Of a DNA stretch of 64,000 nt, positions 7,391 through 18,340 are shown piece by piece (position 1 is the stretch's first letter; each line of letters starts with the position of its first letter). This stretch comes from Nocardioides sp. PD653-B2. Lineage in GTDB: Bacteria > Actinomycetota > Actinomycetes > Propionibacteriales > Nocardioidaceae. Where the stretch lies: contig NZ_BDJE01000047.1 of NCBI RefSeq assembly GCF_002117935.1, positions 62,001 through 126,000 of the forward strand, in the 5' to 3' direction. Both the position numbers and the translations under genes were made by a program. Under the pieces are notes generated by a model. That model had not been told where the DNA came from and ran no database searches. It saw nothing but the letters and a program-made list of their open reading frames with translations.

Positions 7391-7404
7391 CGGACCGATG
7401 TCCG
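7391..7404. promoter_or_regulatory. Candidate IclR operator upstream of the dioxygenase operon
   Basis: CGGACCGATGTCCG has perfect 5-bp arms around CGAT and matches the pattern at 6403-6416. Confidence 0.6.
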
Positions 7405-7441
7405 CGAATGTGCGTGGCGCCCTGACCCCGGAGGTGTACGC

Positions 7442-8302
7442 GTGGCGAAGCTGGTGGCGATCCTGGCGACCACCCATCACCCGTTCTTCTACAAGACCAG
7501 CCGGCTCGCTCCCGAGGAGGCGCCGCCGTTCGCGGCCGAGTGGGTGCGCAAGGTCGAGGCCTACCGGGAGACCCTGACCCGGGCCCGCCCCGACGTCTTG
7601 GTGATGGTCGGCTCCGACCACTTCCACCAGCTCTGGCTCGACAACATGCCGCAGTTCCTCGTCGGGAAGGCGCCGTTCTACGACGCCAACTACTACAACG
7701 AGGAGCGCGAGTTCGGGCTGCCGCGGCTGCTGCTCAAGGGCCACGAGGAGCTCTCGTCGTACATCCTGCGCGAGGGGATCGACCGCGAGTTCGACCTCGC
7801 GTTCAGCAACGAGCTGCGGGTGGACCACTCGATCACCTGCCCGATCATCACCGTGCGTCCGCAGAACGACCTGCCGGTGGTGCCGATCTACACCAACATC
7901 TTCGCGCCACCGCTGCCGCGCCCCGAGCGCTTCGTCAAGCTGGGGCAGACGATCCGCGAGATCATCGACGCCTGGCCCAGTGACCTCCGGGTCGCCGTGA
8001 TCGGCACCGGCCACCTCTCGCTCGAGCTCGGCGGCCCGCGCCAGTTCGGCGCCCACGGGCCCGACCCCGAGTTCGACGCCAAGGCCGTCGAGTGGATCGC
8101 GAACGGTGACATCGACGGCTGCCTGGCCAACGTCACCCTCGACAGCCTGCACGCGCCGGGCAACGCCACCCACGGCTTCATGGACTTCATGCTGATGATG
8201 GGCATCGCCGGGCACCGGAAGGCCGACTACGCCGACCACCTCGACCTGTTCCACACCATGGAGGCCTACTTCACCTGGTACCCGGACGGAGTCGAAGCGT
8301 GA
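7442..8302 (+). CDS. LigB-like class III extradiol ring-cleavage dioxygenase, catalytic subunit
   Basis: This 286-residue protein belongs to the LigB superfamily of non-haem Fe(II) extradiol dioxygenases, which open catechol-type rings next to a hydroxyl. THHP places His12 where LigB has an iron ligand, GSDHFH gives His60/His62 as the second, and GTGHLS near residue 190 holds the catalytic histidine of the family. A TRZ/ATZ-type amidohydrolase and a LigA-like subunit follow. The GTG start at 7442 has GGAGG 7 nt upstream. The substrate is unknown; a catechol or hydroxylated N-heterocycle would fit the neighbours. Confidence 0.85.
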   Translation: MAKLVAILATTHHPFFYKTSRLAPEEAPPFAAEWVRKVEAYRETLTRARPDVLVMVGSDHFHQLWLDNMPQFLVGKAPFYDANYYNEEREFGLPRLLLKGHEELSSYILREGIDREFDLAFSNELRVDHSITCPIITVRPQNDLPVVPIYTNIFAPPLPRPERFVKLGQTIREIIDAWPSDLRVAVIGTGHLSLELGGPRQFGAHGPDPEFDAKAVEWIANGDIDGCLANVTLDSLHAPGNATHGFMDFMLMMGIAGHRKADYADHLDLFHTMEAYFTWYPDGVEA

Positions 8303-8661
8303 GCAAGTACCTCGTCAACAAGTTCCTCTTCACCGTCGACCGCGACCCCGAGCTCGTCGAGCGCTACCGCGAGGACCCGGCCGGCACGGTGGCCTGGTGG
8401 GAGCAGGAGCAGGCCAACCTGCTGCTCAACTGCATCGCCGGCGAGGCGACCACCTGGCTCGAGTTCACCGACGAGGAGCGCCGGGCCCTGGCCGGGCACG
8501 ACCATGTGGCGCTCTTCGAGATGGGCGCCCACCCGTTCCTGACCCTCACGTTGTGGATCGCCATGTTCGAGCGCGACCACGACGAGCCGCTCGCCATGCA
8601 GCTCGACTACGCCCACAAGCTCAGCCACATGTCGCTGCCCTACCCGGACATCACCACGTGA
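8299..8661 (+). CDS. LigA-like small subunit of the extradiol dioxygenase
   Basis: This 120-residue, mostly helical protein resembles the alpha (LigA) subunit of protocatechuate 4,5-dioxygenase, which closes over the active site of the LigB subunit. The motif EFTDEERRALAGHDHVALFEMG fits the helix pair of that family. Its GTG overlaps the stop of the catalytic gene by 4 nt, so the two should be made in equal amounts. In classic lig operons ligA precedes ligB; here the order is reversed. Confidence 0.75.
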   Translation: MSKYLVNKFLFTVDRDPELVERYREDPAGTVAWWEQEQANLLLNCIAGEATTWLEFTDEERRALAGHDHVALFEMGAHPFLTLTLWIAMFERDHDEPLAMQLDYAHKLSHMSLPYPDITT

Positions 8662-8692
8662 GCCCCGCCGGACCCCACCCCGAGGAGACCCG

Positions 8693-10168
8693 ATGAACCC
8701 CGACGAGATCGAGCAGGTCAACGGCGGACGGCCCGCGGTCTTCCGCGGCGCGACCGTCCTCACCATGGACGACGCCGGCATCGTGCGCGACGGAGACGTG
8801 CTCGTACAGGGCGACACCATCGTCGCGGTCGGACCGCGGCTCGAGGTGCCGGACGGGACCCTCGAGGTCGACGCGTCCGACGGGATCGTGATGCCCGGCA
8901 TGATCGACACGCACCGGCACATGTGGCAGACCGCGCTGCGCGGGTACGGCGCCGACTGGACGCTCTCGCAGTACTTCGTCTTCTACTACCTCACGCACGG
9001 GCCGATGTTCCGCCCCCAGGACATCCGGGCCGGCAACCTGCTCTCCGCGGTCGAGGCCGTCGACGCAGGCGTCACCACGACCGTCGACTGGTCCCACGGG
9101 CTGCAGACGGTCGAGCACGGCGAGGCCGCGCTCGACGCCCTCCAGAGCTCGCCGGGGCGGTTCGTCCTGGCGTACGGCAACCTCCTCGGCGCGCCCTGGG
9201 AGTGGACGCACGACCCCGACTTCCGCGCGTTCGTCGACCGCTTCCCGCGCTCGGACATGCTCGGGCTGCAGCTGGCCTTCGACGTCACCGCCGACCCCGA
9301 GTTCCCGGAGCGGGCGGCGTTCGAGGCGGCCCGCGAGCTCGGCCTGCGGGTGACCACGCACGCCGGCGTGTGGGGTGCCACCAACGACGACAGCATCCGG
9401 CTGATGTCCGACCACGGGTTCATGGGTCCCGACGTCACCTACGTGCACGCGGCCAGCCTGTCGACCGACAGCTACCACCGGATCGCGGCGTCGGGCGGCA
9501 CCGTCTCGGTCTCCACGGAGAGCGAGCAGAGCGCCGGGCAGGGCTACCCGCCCACCTGGAACCTGCGCAAGCACGGCATCCCGGTCTCCCTGTCGATGGA
9601 CACCAGCGTGTGGTGGAGCGCCGACCTCTTCTCGGCGATGCGGGCGACGCTCTCGGCCGACCGCTCCCGCGAGCACCTGGCCGCCCACAGCCAGGAGGAG
9701 ACGGTGGTGGGCAACGCGCTGCGCGCCGAGGAGGTCGTGCGCTGGGCCACGCTCGGCGGCGCCCAGGCGCTCGGCCTGGACCACCTGGTGGGGTCGGTCA
9801 CGCCGGGCAAGAAGGCCGACCTGGTGCTCATCAAGAACGACGCCTCCCCGGCGCTGTTCCCCCTGCTGCACCCCTACGGCACCGTGGTCTACCAGGCGGG
9901 GCGCGGCGACGTGCACACGGTGCTCGTGGACGGCCGGGTCGTGAAGCACGAGGGCGCCCTGGTCGGCGACGACCTCGCGGCCGCCAAGAGCGCCGTCGGC
10001 GAGACCGTGGACTTCGCGCGCAGCACCATGGGGGAGACGGCGTGGGAGGAGGGGATGCACCCCGAGCTGCCGGCGACCGAGCGGGTCCCCAACCCGTACA
10101 CGTACACGGACTTCACGGGCAGCGACGACCGGCACCAGCCCCAGCAGGGCCCCTACGACCGGGCCTGA
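8693..10168 (+). CDS. TRZ/ATZ-type amidohydrolase (cytosine-deaminase-like)
   Basis: This 491-residue protein has the amidohydrolase layout: a small beta domain, then a metal-binding barrel with PGMIDTHRHMWQ (His74 and His76), THAGVW near 222, YVHAAS near 250 and the catalytic Asp in MDTS near 302, with a closing beta domain (GKKADLVLI). These mononuclear metal enzymes deaminate or dechlorinate N-heterocycles or open ring amides. It follows the LigA-like gene by 31 bp with its own AGGAG site. Together with the dioxygenase it suggests breakdown of an N-containing aromatic, which is inference. Confidence 0.85.
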   Translation: MNPDEIEQVNGGRPAVFRGATVLTMDDAGIVRDGDVLVQGDTIVAVGPRLEVPDGTLEVDASDGIVMPGMIDTHRHMWQTALRGYGADWTLSQYFVFYYLTHGPMFRPQDIRAGNLLSAVEAVDAGVTTTVDWSHGLQTVEHGEAALDALQSSPGRFVLAYGNLLGAPWEWTHDPDFRAFVDRFPRSDMLGLQLAFDVTADPEFPERAAFEAARELGLRVTTHAGVWGATNDDSIRLMSDHGFMGPDVTYVHAASLSTDSYHRIAASGGTVSVSTESEQSAGQGYPPTWNLRKHGIPVSLSMDTSVWWSADLFSAMRATLSADRSREHLAAHSQEETVVGNALRAEEVVRWATLGGAQALGLDHLVGSVTPGKKADLVLIKNDASPALFPLLHPYGTVVYQAGRGDVHTVLVDGRVVKHEGALVGDDLAAAKSAVGETVDFARSTMGETAWEEGMHPELPATERVPNPYTYTDFTGSDDRHQPQQGPYDRA

Positions 10169-10198
10169 GTCGCGGCGGCCGACGGCCGAAATATCTCG

Positions 10199-10223
10199 AA
10201 GTTGAGTGGAACAGACTCAACTT
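10199..10223. promoter_or_regulatory. HAIR element, HspR operator of clpB
   Basis: AAGTTGAGT and ACTCAACTT form a perfect 9-bp inverted repeat with a 7-bp spacer. This matches the HspR-associated inverted repeat (CTTGAGT-N7-ACTCAAG) at actinobacterial heat-shock genes. It lies 73 bp before clpB. Confidence 0.88.
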
Positions 10224-10295
10224 TGCCGGCGTTCTCATCATGACGAGCACACTGGGTGCCGTCGACAGGTCTGAGTTGCTTGCAGGAGAACGCCC

Positions 10296-12899
<2,604 letters not shown>

Positions 12900-12903
12900 T
12901 GAA

Positions 12904-13926
12904 ATGGGCGGCGTGAACGAGCCGTCCCCCACCCGTCCGCGCCAGGTGACCCTGGCCGCGTGGATGATCATGGTCGGCTCGGTGGTGGTGGTCGCGATGG
13001 TCTTCGACCGGATCGCCGGGCTGCACACCATGGAGACCCGCGAGTCGATCGAGAAGTTCCTCGCGGAGCCGCCGGGCGACGACCTGGGCGTCGGCGTGAA
13101 GGGCGTGATCAGCCTGCTGCGCACGCTGTCCATGGTCGCGGCCGGGTGTGCGACGGCCGCCGCCATCCTGGGCTACCAGGTGCTCCGGCGCAGCCGCAGC
13201 GCCCGGTTCGCGCTGACCCTGCTCGCCGTCCCCCTCTTCCTCACCGGCATGGTCACCGGCGGGTTCGTCTCGTCGGTGGTGGCCGCCTCGGCCGCGATGC
13301 TCTGGCTCCAGCCTTCACGGGACTGGTTCAACGGCGTGAACCGGCCGGCTCCGGCGTCGACCCGGTCCGTGGCGCCGCCCTCGACGTCCGCACCGGTGCC
13401 TGGGGTGCCGGCCGCGGCCTGGCCGGCCCCGCCCGTGAGCGCGCCGCTCGCGCGCCCCGGGGCCGTGGTCTGGGCCTGCGTGCTCACCTGGGTCTTCGGC
13501 GCCCTGACCGCTGTGGCGATGACCGTCAGCGCGATCGCGATCGCCGTCGACCAGGACCTGCTGCTCGACGAGGTGCACCGGCAGAACCCCGACCTCCGCG
13601 AGCAGGGCGTCACCGACGGCCTCCTCGTGGCGGCGACGTACGTGATGGCCGGGCTCATCGTGCTCTGGTGCCTGGCCGCGATCGTGGTCGCCGTGCTCGT
13701 CTGGCGCCGCGTCGGGTGGGCCCGGATCGTGCTGATCGTCTCGGCGTCGGCCTGCATCGGCCTGAGCCTGCTCGGCTCGGTGCTCGGCGCCTTCCTGCTG
13801 GTCTTCCCGCTCGTCGCCGGCGTGGCCACCGTCGCGCTGCTGGTGCGCGCCGACGCCCGGCCCTGGTTCGACCGGACTACGCCGACAGGTCGGCAGCAGC
13901 CAGGCGGCGCAGACCGTCCTCGATGA
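12904..13926 (+). CDS. Multi-pass membrane protein of unknown function
   Basis: I do not recognise this 340-residue protein. It has a transmembrane segment near residues 18-36, two near 80-135, a Pro/Ala/Ser-rich linker at about 150-185, and four hydrophobic segments after that. The start may be ATG 12904 or GTG 12913; either lies within 15 nt of the clpB stop, so it is probably cotranscribed with clpB. Its last 50 bp overlap the 3' end of the opposite-strand aminotransferase gene. Confidence 0.75.
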   Translation: MGGVNEPSPTRPRQVTLAAWMIMVGSVVVVAMVFDRIAGLHTMETRESIEKFLAEPPGDDLGVGVKGVISLLRTLSMVAAGCATAAAILGYQVLRRSRSARFALTLLAVPLFLTGMVTGGFVSSVVAASAAMLWLQPSRDWFNGVNRPAPASTRSVAPPSTSAPVPGVPAAAWPAPPVSAPLARPGAVVWACVLTWVFGALTAVAMTVSAIAIAVDQDLLLDEVHRQNPDLREQGVTDGLLVAATYVMAGLIVLWCLAAIVVAVLVWRRVGWARIVLIVSASACIGLSLLGSVLGAFLLVFPLVAGVATVALLVRADARPWFDRTTPTGRQQPGGADRPR

Positions 13927-15031
13927 CGTCGGGCTGCTTGCAGAAGGCCCAGCGGACGAGCTGGTCGCCCGCGTCGGAGTCGTGGAAGCCCTGGGTGGGG
14001 ATCGCGACGACGCCGGCCCGCTCGGGAAGGGCCAGGCAGAACGACAGCCCGTCCTTCCACCCGAGACGGCCGATGTCGGTGGTCGCGAAGTAGGTGCCCT
14101 CCGGGACGCGCACGTCGAGCCCGACCGCCGCCAGTCCGGAGCAGAGCAGGTCGCGGCGCTGCTGCAGGTCGGCCGCCAGCCGGGACGGGAAGTCCGGCTC
14201 CTCGTCGAGGGCGAAGGCGACCGCCGGCTGGAGCGGTGACCCCGAGGTGAAGGTGAGCCACTGCTTGGCGGCCAGGACGGCGCCGACCAGCGCTGCGGGC
14301 CCGGTGGCCCAGCCGACCTTCCAGCCGGTGAACGAGTAGGACTTGCCGACACTGGAGAGCGACAGGGTGCGCTCGAACATCCCGGGCAGCGTCGCCAGCG
14401 GGACGTGCTCGTGACCGTCGTACACGAGGTGCTCGTAGACCTCGTCGGTGATCACCACCAGGTCGTGCTCGATCGCGACGTCGGCGACGGCCTGCAGCTC
14501 CGCGCGGGTGAGCACGGTGCCGGTCGGGTTGTGGGGCGAGTTCAGCAGCAGGAAGCGGGCACGCGGCGTGACGGCCGCGCGCAGCTCGTCGACGTCGAGG
14601 CGGAAGTCGGGGCCGCGCAGGGTGACCGGGCGGCGGACGCCGCCGGCCATCTGGATCATCGCGGTGTAGGAGTCGTAGTAGGGCTCGAGGACGACGACCT
14701 CGTCGCCGGGGTCCACCAGGCCCAGCAGCGCCGCCGCGATGCCCTCGGTGCAGCCGGTGGTCACGACGACCTCGGAGTCCGGGTCCAGGTCGAGCCCGTA
14801 GTGGCGCTGCTGGTGGCGGGCGACCGCCTGGCGCAGCGCAGGCACGCCGGGTCCGGGCGCGTACTGGTTGAGCCCGGACTCGAGCGCGGCCACCGCGCGG
14901 GCGATCACGTCCGGCGGTCCGTCGACGTCGGGGAAGCCCTGGCCGAGGTTGACCGACTGCGTCCGGACGGCGAGGGCCGACATCTCCGAGAAGATCGTGG
15001 GTGGGATGCCCTGGAGGCGGGAGGCGAGCAT
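13877..15031 (-). CDS. Class I PLP-dependent aminotransferase (methionine/kynurenine or DapC type)
   Basis: This 384-residue fold-type I enzyme has the PLP lysine in SVGKSYSFTGWKVGW, NSPHNPTG for cofactor and substrate binding, and ITDEVYEHLVYDG. It resembles the actinobacterial group annotated as methionine or kynurenine aminotransferase, or as N-succinyldiaminopimelate aminotransferase (DapC in Mycobacterium, as I recall). Sequence alone does not decide the substrate. It diverges from pyrE across a 14-bp palindrome, and TAGCCT 7 nt before its ATG suggests a leaderless transcript. Confidence 0.85.
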   Translation of the reverse strand: MLASRLQGIPPTIFSEMSALAVRTQSVNLGQGFPDVDGPPDVIARAVAALESGLNQYAPGPGVPALRQAVARHQQRHYGLDLDPDSEVVVTTGCTEGIAAALLGLVDPGDEVVVLEPYYDSYTAMIQMAGGVRRPVTLRGPDFRLDVDELRAAVTPRARFLLLNSPHNPTGTVLTRAELQAVADVAIEHDLVVITDEVYEHLVYDGHEHVPLATLPGMFERTLSLSSVGKSYSFTGWKVGWATGPAALVGAVLAAKQWLTFTSGSPLQPAVAFALDEEPDFPSRLAADLQQRRDLLCSGLAAVGLDVRVPEGTYFATTDIGRLGWKDGLSFCLALPERAGVVAIPTQGFHDSDAGDQLVRWAFCKQPDVIEDGLRRLAAADLSA

Positions 15032-15036
15032 GCGCC

Positions 15037-15050
15037 CGAGGCTAGCCTCG
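15037..15050. promoter_or_regulatory. 14-bp perfect palindrome between divergent aminotransferase and pyrE
   Basis: CGAGGCTAGCCTCG lies in the 33-bp gap and covers the -10-like TAGCCT (AGGCTA at 15039-15044 on the plus strand) of the aminotransferase. It sits just before the pyrE -10 at 15052-15057. One bound protein could affect both promoters. Confidence 0.5.
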
Positions 15051-15051
15051 A

Positions 15052-15057
15052 TAGGGT
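15052..15057 (+). promoter_or_regulatory. Leaderless -10 of pyrE
   Basis: TAGGGT lies 7 nt before the GTG start, so the transcript probably begins at the start codon. Confidence 0.45.
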
Positions 15058-15064
15058 CGGCGCT

Positions 15065-15595
15065 GTGGACGAGACGCTGGCTGCCGACATCGACGCGATC
15101 TGCCGACTGACCGGGGAGTTCACACTCCGCTCCGGTCAGCAGGCCACCGAGTACTTCGACAAGTACCTCTTCGAGGCTGACCCCGGGCTGCTGCTGCGGG
15201 TCGCGCGGGAGATGGTCGGGCTGCTCCCCGGCGACACCGACCTGCTCGGCGGGCTCGAGCTCGGCGGCGTGCCGATCGCCACGATGGTCAGCAGCCTGAC
15301 CGGGCGCCCCGGTCTCTTCGTGCGCAAGAAGGCCAAGGAGTACGGCACCTGCAAGCTCGCCGAGGGCCCGGACGTCGCCGGGCGGCGGGTGACCCTCATC
15401 GAGGACGTGATCACGACCGGCGGGGCGGTGCGCGACGCCACGAACGCGCTGCGCGAGGCCGGCGCGATCGTCGACGTCGTCGTCTGTGCGATCGACCGCA
15501 GCCCGGAGGGCCAGAACCCGCTCGCCGACGTCGGCCTCGAGGTGCGGCCGGTCCTCACCAAGGCGCAGCTCGACGCCGCACGAAGCGCCGGCTGA
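15065..15595 (+). CDS. pyrE: Orotate phosphoribosyltransferase
   Basis: This 176-residue type I phosphoribosyltransferase makes orotidine 5'-phosphate from orotate and PRPP, the fifth step of pyrimidine synthesis. The PRPP-binding loop TLIEDVITTGGAVRDA is clear, as are LGGLELGGVPIA and VRKKAKEYGT. Length and placement beside trmH and fba match other actinobacteria. The start is GTG 15065. Confidence 0.93.
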   Translation: MDETLAADIDAICRLTGEFTLRSGQQATEYFDKYLFEADPGLLLRVAREMVGLLPGDTDLLGGLELGGVPIATMVSSLTGRPGLFVRKKAKEYGTCKLAEGPDVAGRRVTLIEDVITTGGAVRDATNALREAGAIVDVVVCAIDRSPEGQNPLADVGLEVRPVLTKAQLDAARSAG

Positions 15596-15610
15596 CGGGG
15601 CGCGCCCGAC

Positions 15611-16354
15611 CTAGGCGTCCGGACCGGCGTCGGTGGCCGGGACGTTCACCAGCGGGTCGTTCGGCTTCTCCGAGACCTGCTTGGGGTCGTGGCGGTGGTG
15701 TCGGTGCCGGAGCCACTCGATGCCGAACGGCACGACGGTGAAGGCCAGGATCGCCAGCGTCACGTAGTCGATGTTGTCGGCCAGCCAGGGGACCGTCGTG
15801 CCCAGGAAGTAGCCGAGCAGGGTGATCGAGAGGACCCACAGGACGGCGCCGATCGCGCTCCAGACGAGGAAGCGGCGTCGGTCCATCCGGGTCACGCCGG
15901 CCACGACGGTGATGAAGGTGCGCACGAACGGCACGAACCGGCCGATCACCAGGGCCTTGTTGCCGTGCTTGTCGAAGAACGCCTGGGTCTGGTCGAAGTA
16001 CTTCTTCTTGAGCAGCCGCCCGTCGCGCTGGTAGAGCGGTGGCCCGATCTTGCGGCCTATCTCGTAGCCCACGACGTTGCCGAGGAACGCGAAGCAGCTG
16101 AAGAGCGCCAACGCGACGACCAGGTCGATCGAGTGGTGTCCGGGGACGATCTCGACCCGGTCGGTCGCGATGAAGAGACCCATCGCGAACAGCAGCGTGT
16201 CGCCCGGCAGGAACGGGAAGAACAGACCGCACTCGATGAAGACGATGAGCACGCTGGCCCAGAAGAACCATGGACCGAACCAGTCGAGGAGCTGCTGGGG
16301 GTCCATCCAGTCCATGCCGAGCAGCAAGAGCTGCCCAGGGAGGACTGTGATCAC
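15611..16354 (-). CDS. DedA family membrane protein
   Basis: This 247-residue VTT-domain protein has the DedA signature: FLPGDTLLFAMG in the N-terminal half, GNVVGYEIGRKIG, and FVPFVRTFITVVAGVTRM in the C-terminal half, with four or five membrane segments. DedA proteins act in lipid flipping or envelope homeostasis; some members recycle undecaprenyl phosphate or phosphatidylethanolamine. The tail after residue 215 is basic and cytoplasmic-like. It is convergent with pyrE, 15 bp apart. Confidence 0.92.
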   Translation of the reverse strand: MITVLPGQLLLLGMDWMDPQQLLDWFGPWFFWASVLIVFIECGLFFPFLPGDTLLFAMGLFIATDRVEIVPGHHSIDLVVALALFSCFAFLGNVVGYEIGRKIGPPLYQRDGRLLKKKYFDQTQAFFDKHGNKALVIGRFVPFVRTFITVVAGVTRMDRRRFLVWSAIGAVLWVLSITLLGYFLGTTVPWLADNIDYVTLAILAFTVVPFGIEWLRHRHHRHDPKQVSEKPNDPLVNVPATDAGPDA

Positions 16355-16400
16355 GCCGCAACGGTACCCGCCACCCCCTGACGGCGTGGGACCTATCCCC

Positions 16401-16406
16401 TACCGT
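16401..16406 (+). promoter_or_regulatory. Leaderless -10 of the trmH-like gene
   Basis: TACCGT lies 7 nt before the GTG at 16414. Confidence 0.4.
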
Positions 16407-16413
16407 TGCCGGC

Positions 16414-17103
16414 GTGCCGGACGCCGAACACGTGGAGGACGAGCCGCGCGCGCCGTACGACCCGATGCCGCACGGTCCACCGGAGGTGGGGGTGGGGCCG
16501 TGGGTGGGCCCGTGGCCGACGGGTGAGCAGTACGACGAGCAGCTGCTCGCCGAGGGTGACCGGCGCAACGTGGTCGACCGCTACCGGTACTGGTCGATGG
16601 ACGCGATCGTCGCCGACCTCGACCTGCGCCGGCACGACTTCCACGTCGCGATCGAGAACTGGCAGCACGACTTCAACATCGGGACGATCGTGCGCAGCGC
16701 CAACGCGTTCCTGGCCGCCGAGGTGCACATCGTCGGCAACAAGCGGTGGAACAAGCGCGGCGCGATGGTCACCGACCGCTACCAGCACGTCCGGCACCAC
16801 GCGACCGTCGCCGACCTGGCGGCCCACCTCCACGAGCAGGACGTCGTGCTGCTCGGCATCGACAACCTGCCCGGCTCGCTGCACCTCGAGACCACGACCC
16901 TCCCGCGCCGGGTCTGCTTCCTCTTCGGCCAGGAGGGGCCGGGCCTGTCCGCGAGTGCCCGTGAGGCCTGTGACGGGACGTTCTCGATCGCGCAGTTCGG
17001 CTCGACGCGGTCGATCAACGCCTCGGCCGCCGCCGCGATCGCGATGCACGCCTGGATCCGGGAGTACGCCGACCTCTCGGGCGACGACGCCTGGCGCGGC
17101 TAG
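16414..17103 (+). CDS. TrmH/SpoU-family RNA 2'-O-methyltransferase
   Basis: This 229-residue SPOUT enzyme shows all three motifs: NWQHDFNIGTIVRSANAF (motif 1), RVCFLFGQEGPGLS (motif 2) and GSTRSINASAAAAIAMHAW (motif 3, the SAM-binding knot). The N-terminal 40 residues are Pro/Gly-rich and low in structure. It would methylate ribose in tRNA or rRNA; the target is not evident. The gene stands alone between dedA and fba. Confidence 0.92.
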   Translation: MPDAEHVEDEPRAPYDPMPHGPPEVGVGPWVGPWPTGEQYDEQLLAEGDRRNVVDRYRYWSMDAIVADLDLRRHDFHVAIENWQHDFNIGTIVRSANAFLAAEVHIVGNKRWNKRGAMVTDRYQHVRHHATVADLAAHLHEQDVVLLGIDNLPGSLHLETTTLPRRVCFLFGQEGPGLSASAREACDGTFSIAQFGSTRSINASAAAAIAMHAWIREYADLSGDDAWRG

Positions 17104-17213
17104 GGTCCGGCCGCCGGCACTGCTCGCGGGTGACCGCCCGTGGCTGCGGCGGGGAGCTCACCGGCTGCGTGCCCGGCGTGCGGGACGCCCGGCGAGCCCC
17201 CGGTGGCGACCAC

Positions 17214-17219
17214 TAGGGT
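17214..17219 (+). promoter_or_regulatory. Candidate -10 of fba
   Basis: TAGGGT lies 35 nt before the fba ATG. Unlike many neighbours this implies a short leader, and AGGAG (17244-17248) serves as ribosome binding site. Confidence 0.4.
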
Positions 17220-17254
17220 GGAATCGCCGTCGAAGTCCTCCTGAGGAGCCCCGC

Positions 17255-18283
17255 ATGCCGATCGCCACCCCCGAGAAGTACGCCGAGATGCTCGACACCG
17301 CGAAGGCCAACGCGTTCGCGTTCCCGGCCATCAACGTGTCGTCCTCGCAGACCCTGAACGCCGCCCTCAAGGGCTTCGCCGACGCCGGCTCCGACGGCAT
17401 CATCCAGGTCTCCACGGGCGGTGCGGAGTACCTCTCCGGCCCGTCGGTGAAGGACATGGTCGCCGGGTCGGTCGCCTTCGCGGCGTACGCCGCCGAGGTC
17501 GCCAAGAACTACCCCGTCAACGTCGCCCTGCACACCGACCACTGCCCCAAGGACAAGCTGGACGGCTTCGTCCGGCCGCTGCTCGCGATCTCCGCGGAGC
17601 GCGTCGCCCGGGGCGAGGCGCCGCTCTTCCAGTCGCACATGTGGGACGGGTCCGCCGTCCCCCTCGACGAGAACCTGCAGATCGCCCAGGAGCTGCTGGC
17701 CAAGGCCGCGGCCGCGCACATCATCCTCGAGGTCGAGATCGGCGTCGTCGGTGGTGAGGAGGACGGCGTCGCCAACGAGATCAACGAGCAGCTGTACACG
17801 ACGCCCGAGGACGCGCTCGCGACCATCGAGGCGCTCGGCGCCGGCGAGAAGGGCCGCTACATGACCGCGCTGACCTTCGGCAACGTGCACGGCGTCTACA
17901 AGCCCGGCAACGTCAAGCTGCGCCCGGAGATCCTCCAGGCCGCCCAGGAGGCGGTCGCCGCCAAGCTCGGGCTGCCGGCCGGCTCGAAGCCGTTCGACCT
18001 GGTCTTCCACGGCGGCTCCGGCTCGTCGGCCGAGGAGATCGGCGCGGCGGTCGACTACGGCGTCGTGAAGATGAACGTCGACACCGACACCCAGTACGCC
18101 TTCACCCGCCCGGTCGCCGCCCACATGTTCACCCACTACGACGGAGTGCTGAAGGTCGACGGCGAGGTCGGCAACAAGAAGCAGTACGACCCGCGCGCCT
18201 GGGGCAAGGCCGGCGAGGCCGGCATGGCCGCCCGCATCGTCGAGGCCTGCGAGAACCTCCGCTCGGCCGGCAAGGCTGTCTGA
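17255..18283 (+). CDS. fbaA: Class II fructose-bisphosphate aldolase
   Basis: This 342-residue zinc aldolase cleaves fructose 1,6-bisphosphate in glycolysis and forms it in gluconeogenesis. The zinc ligands are in HTDHCPKD, HGVYKPGN and VFHGGSGS, with the class IIa motif LEVEIGVVGGEEDGV in between. Length is normal. The ATG is preceded by AGGAG. A hairpin follows the stop. Confidence 0.95.
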   Translation: MPIATPEKYAEMLDTAKANAFAFPAINVSSSQTLNAALKGFADAGSDGIIQVSTGGAEYLSGPSVKDMVAGSVAFAAYAAEVAKNYPVNVALHTDHCPKDKLDGFVRPLLAISAERVARGEAPLFQSHMWDGSAVPLDENLQIAQELLAKAAAAHIILEVEIGVVGGEEDGVANEINEQLYTTPEDALATIEALGAGEKGRYMTALTFGNVHGVYKPGNVKLRPEILQAAQEAVAAKLGLPAGSKPFDLVFHGGSGSSAEEIGAAVDYGVVKMNVDTDTQYAFTRPVAAHMFTHYDGVLKVDGEVGNKKQYDPRAWGKAGEAGMAARIVEACENLRSAGKAV

Positions 18284-18302
18284 CACCGGTTCGTCGCGCT
18301 GC

Positions 18303-18330
18303 CGGGGTCCCCGGGCAACCAGGGACCCCG
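18303..18330. terminator. Bidirectional terminator between fbaA and an MFS gene
   Basis: CGGGGTCCC (18303-18311) and GGGACCCCG (18322-18330) form a perfect 9-bp stem with a 10-nt loop between convergent genes. Confidence 0.75.
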
Positions 18331-18340
18331 ACAGGCGTCG

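Noticed and set aside
17238-17248. CTCCTGAGGAG palindrome at the fba ribosome site
   Set aside because: A one-base centre cannot form a hairpin loop, and it is explained by a chance CTCCT before the AGGAG site.
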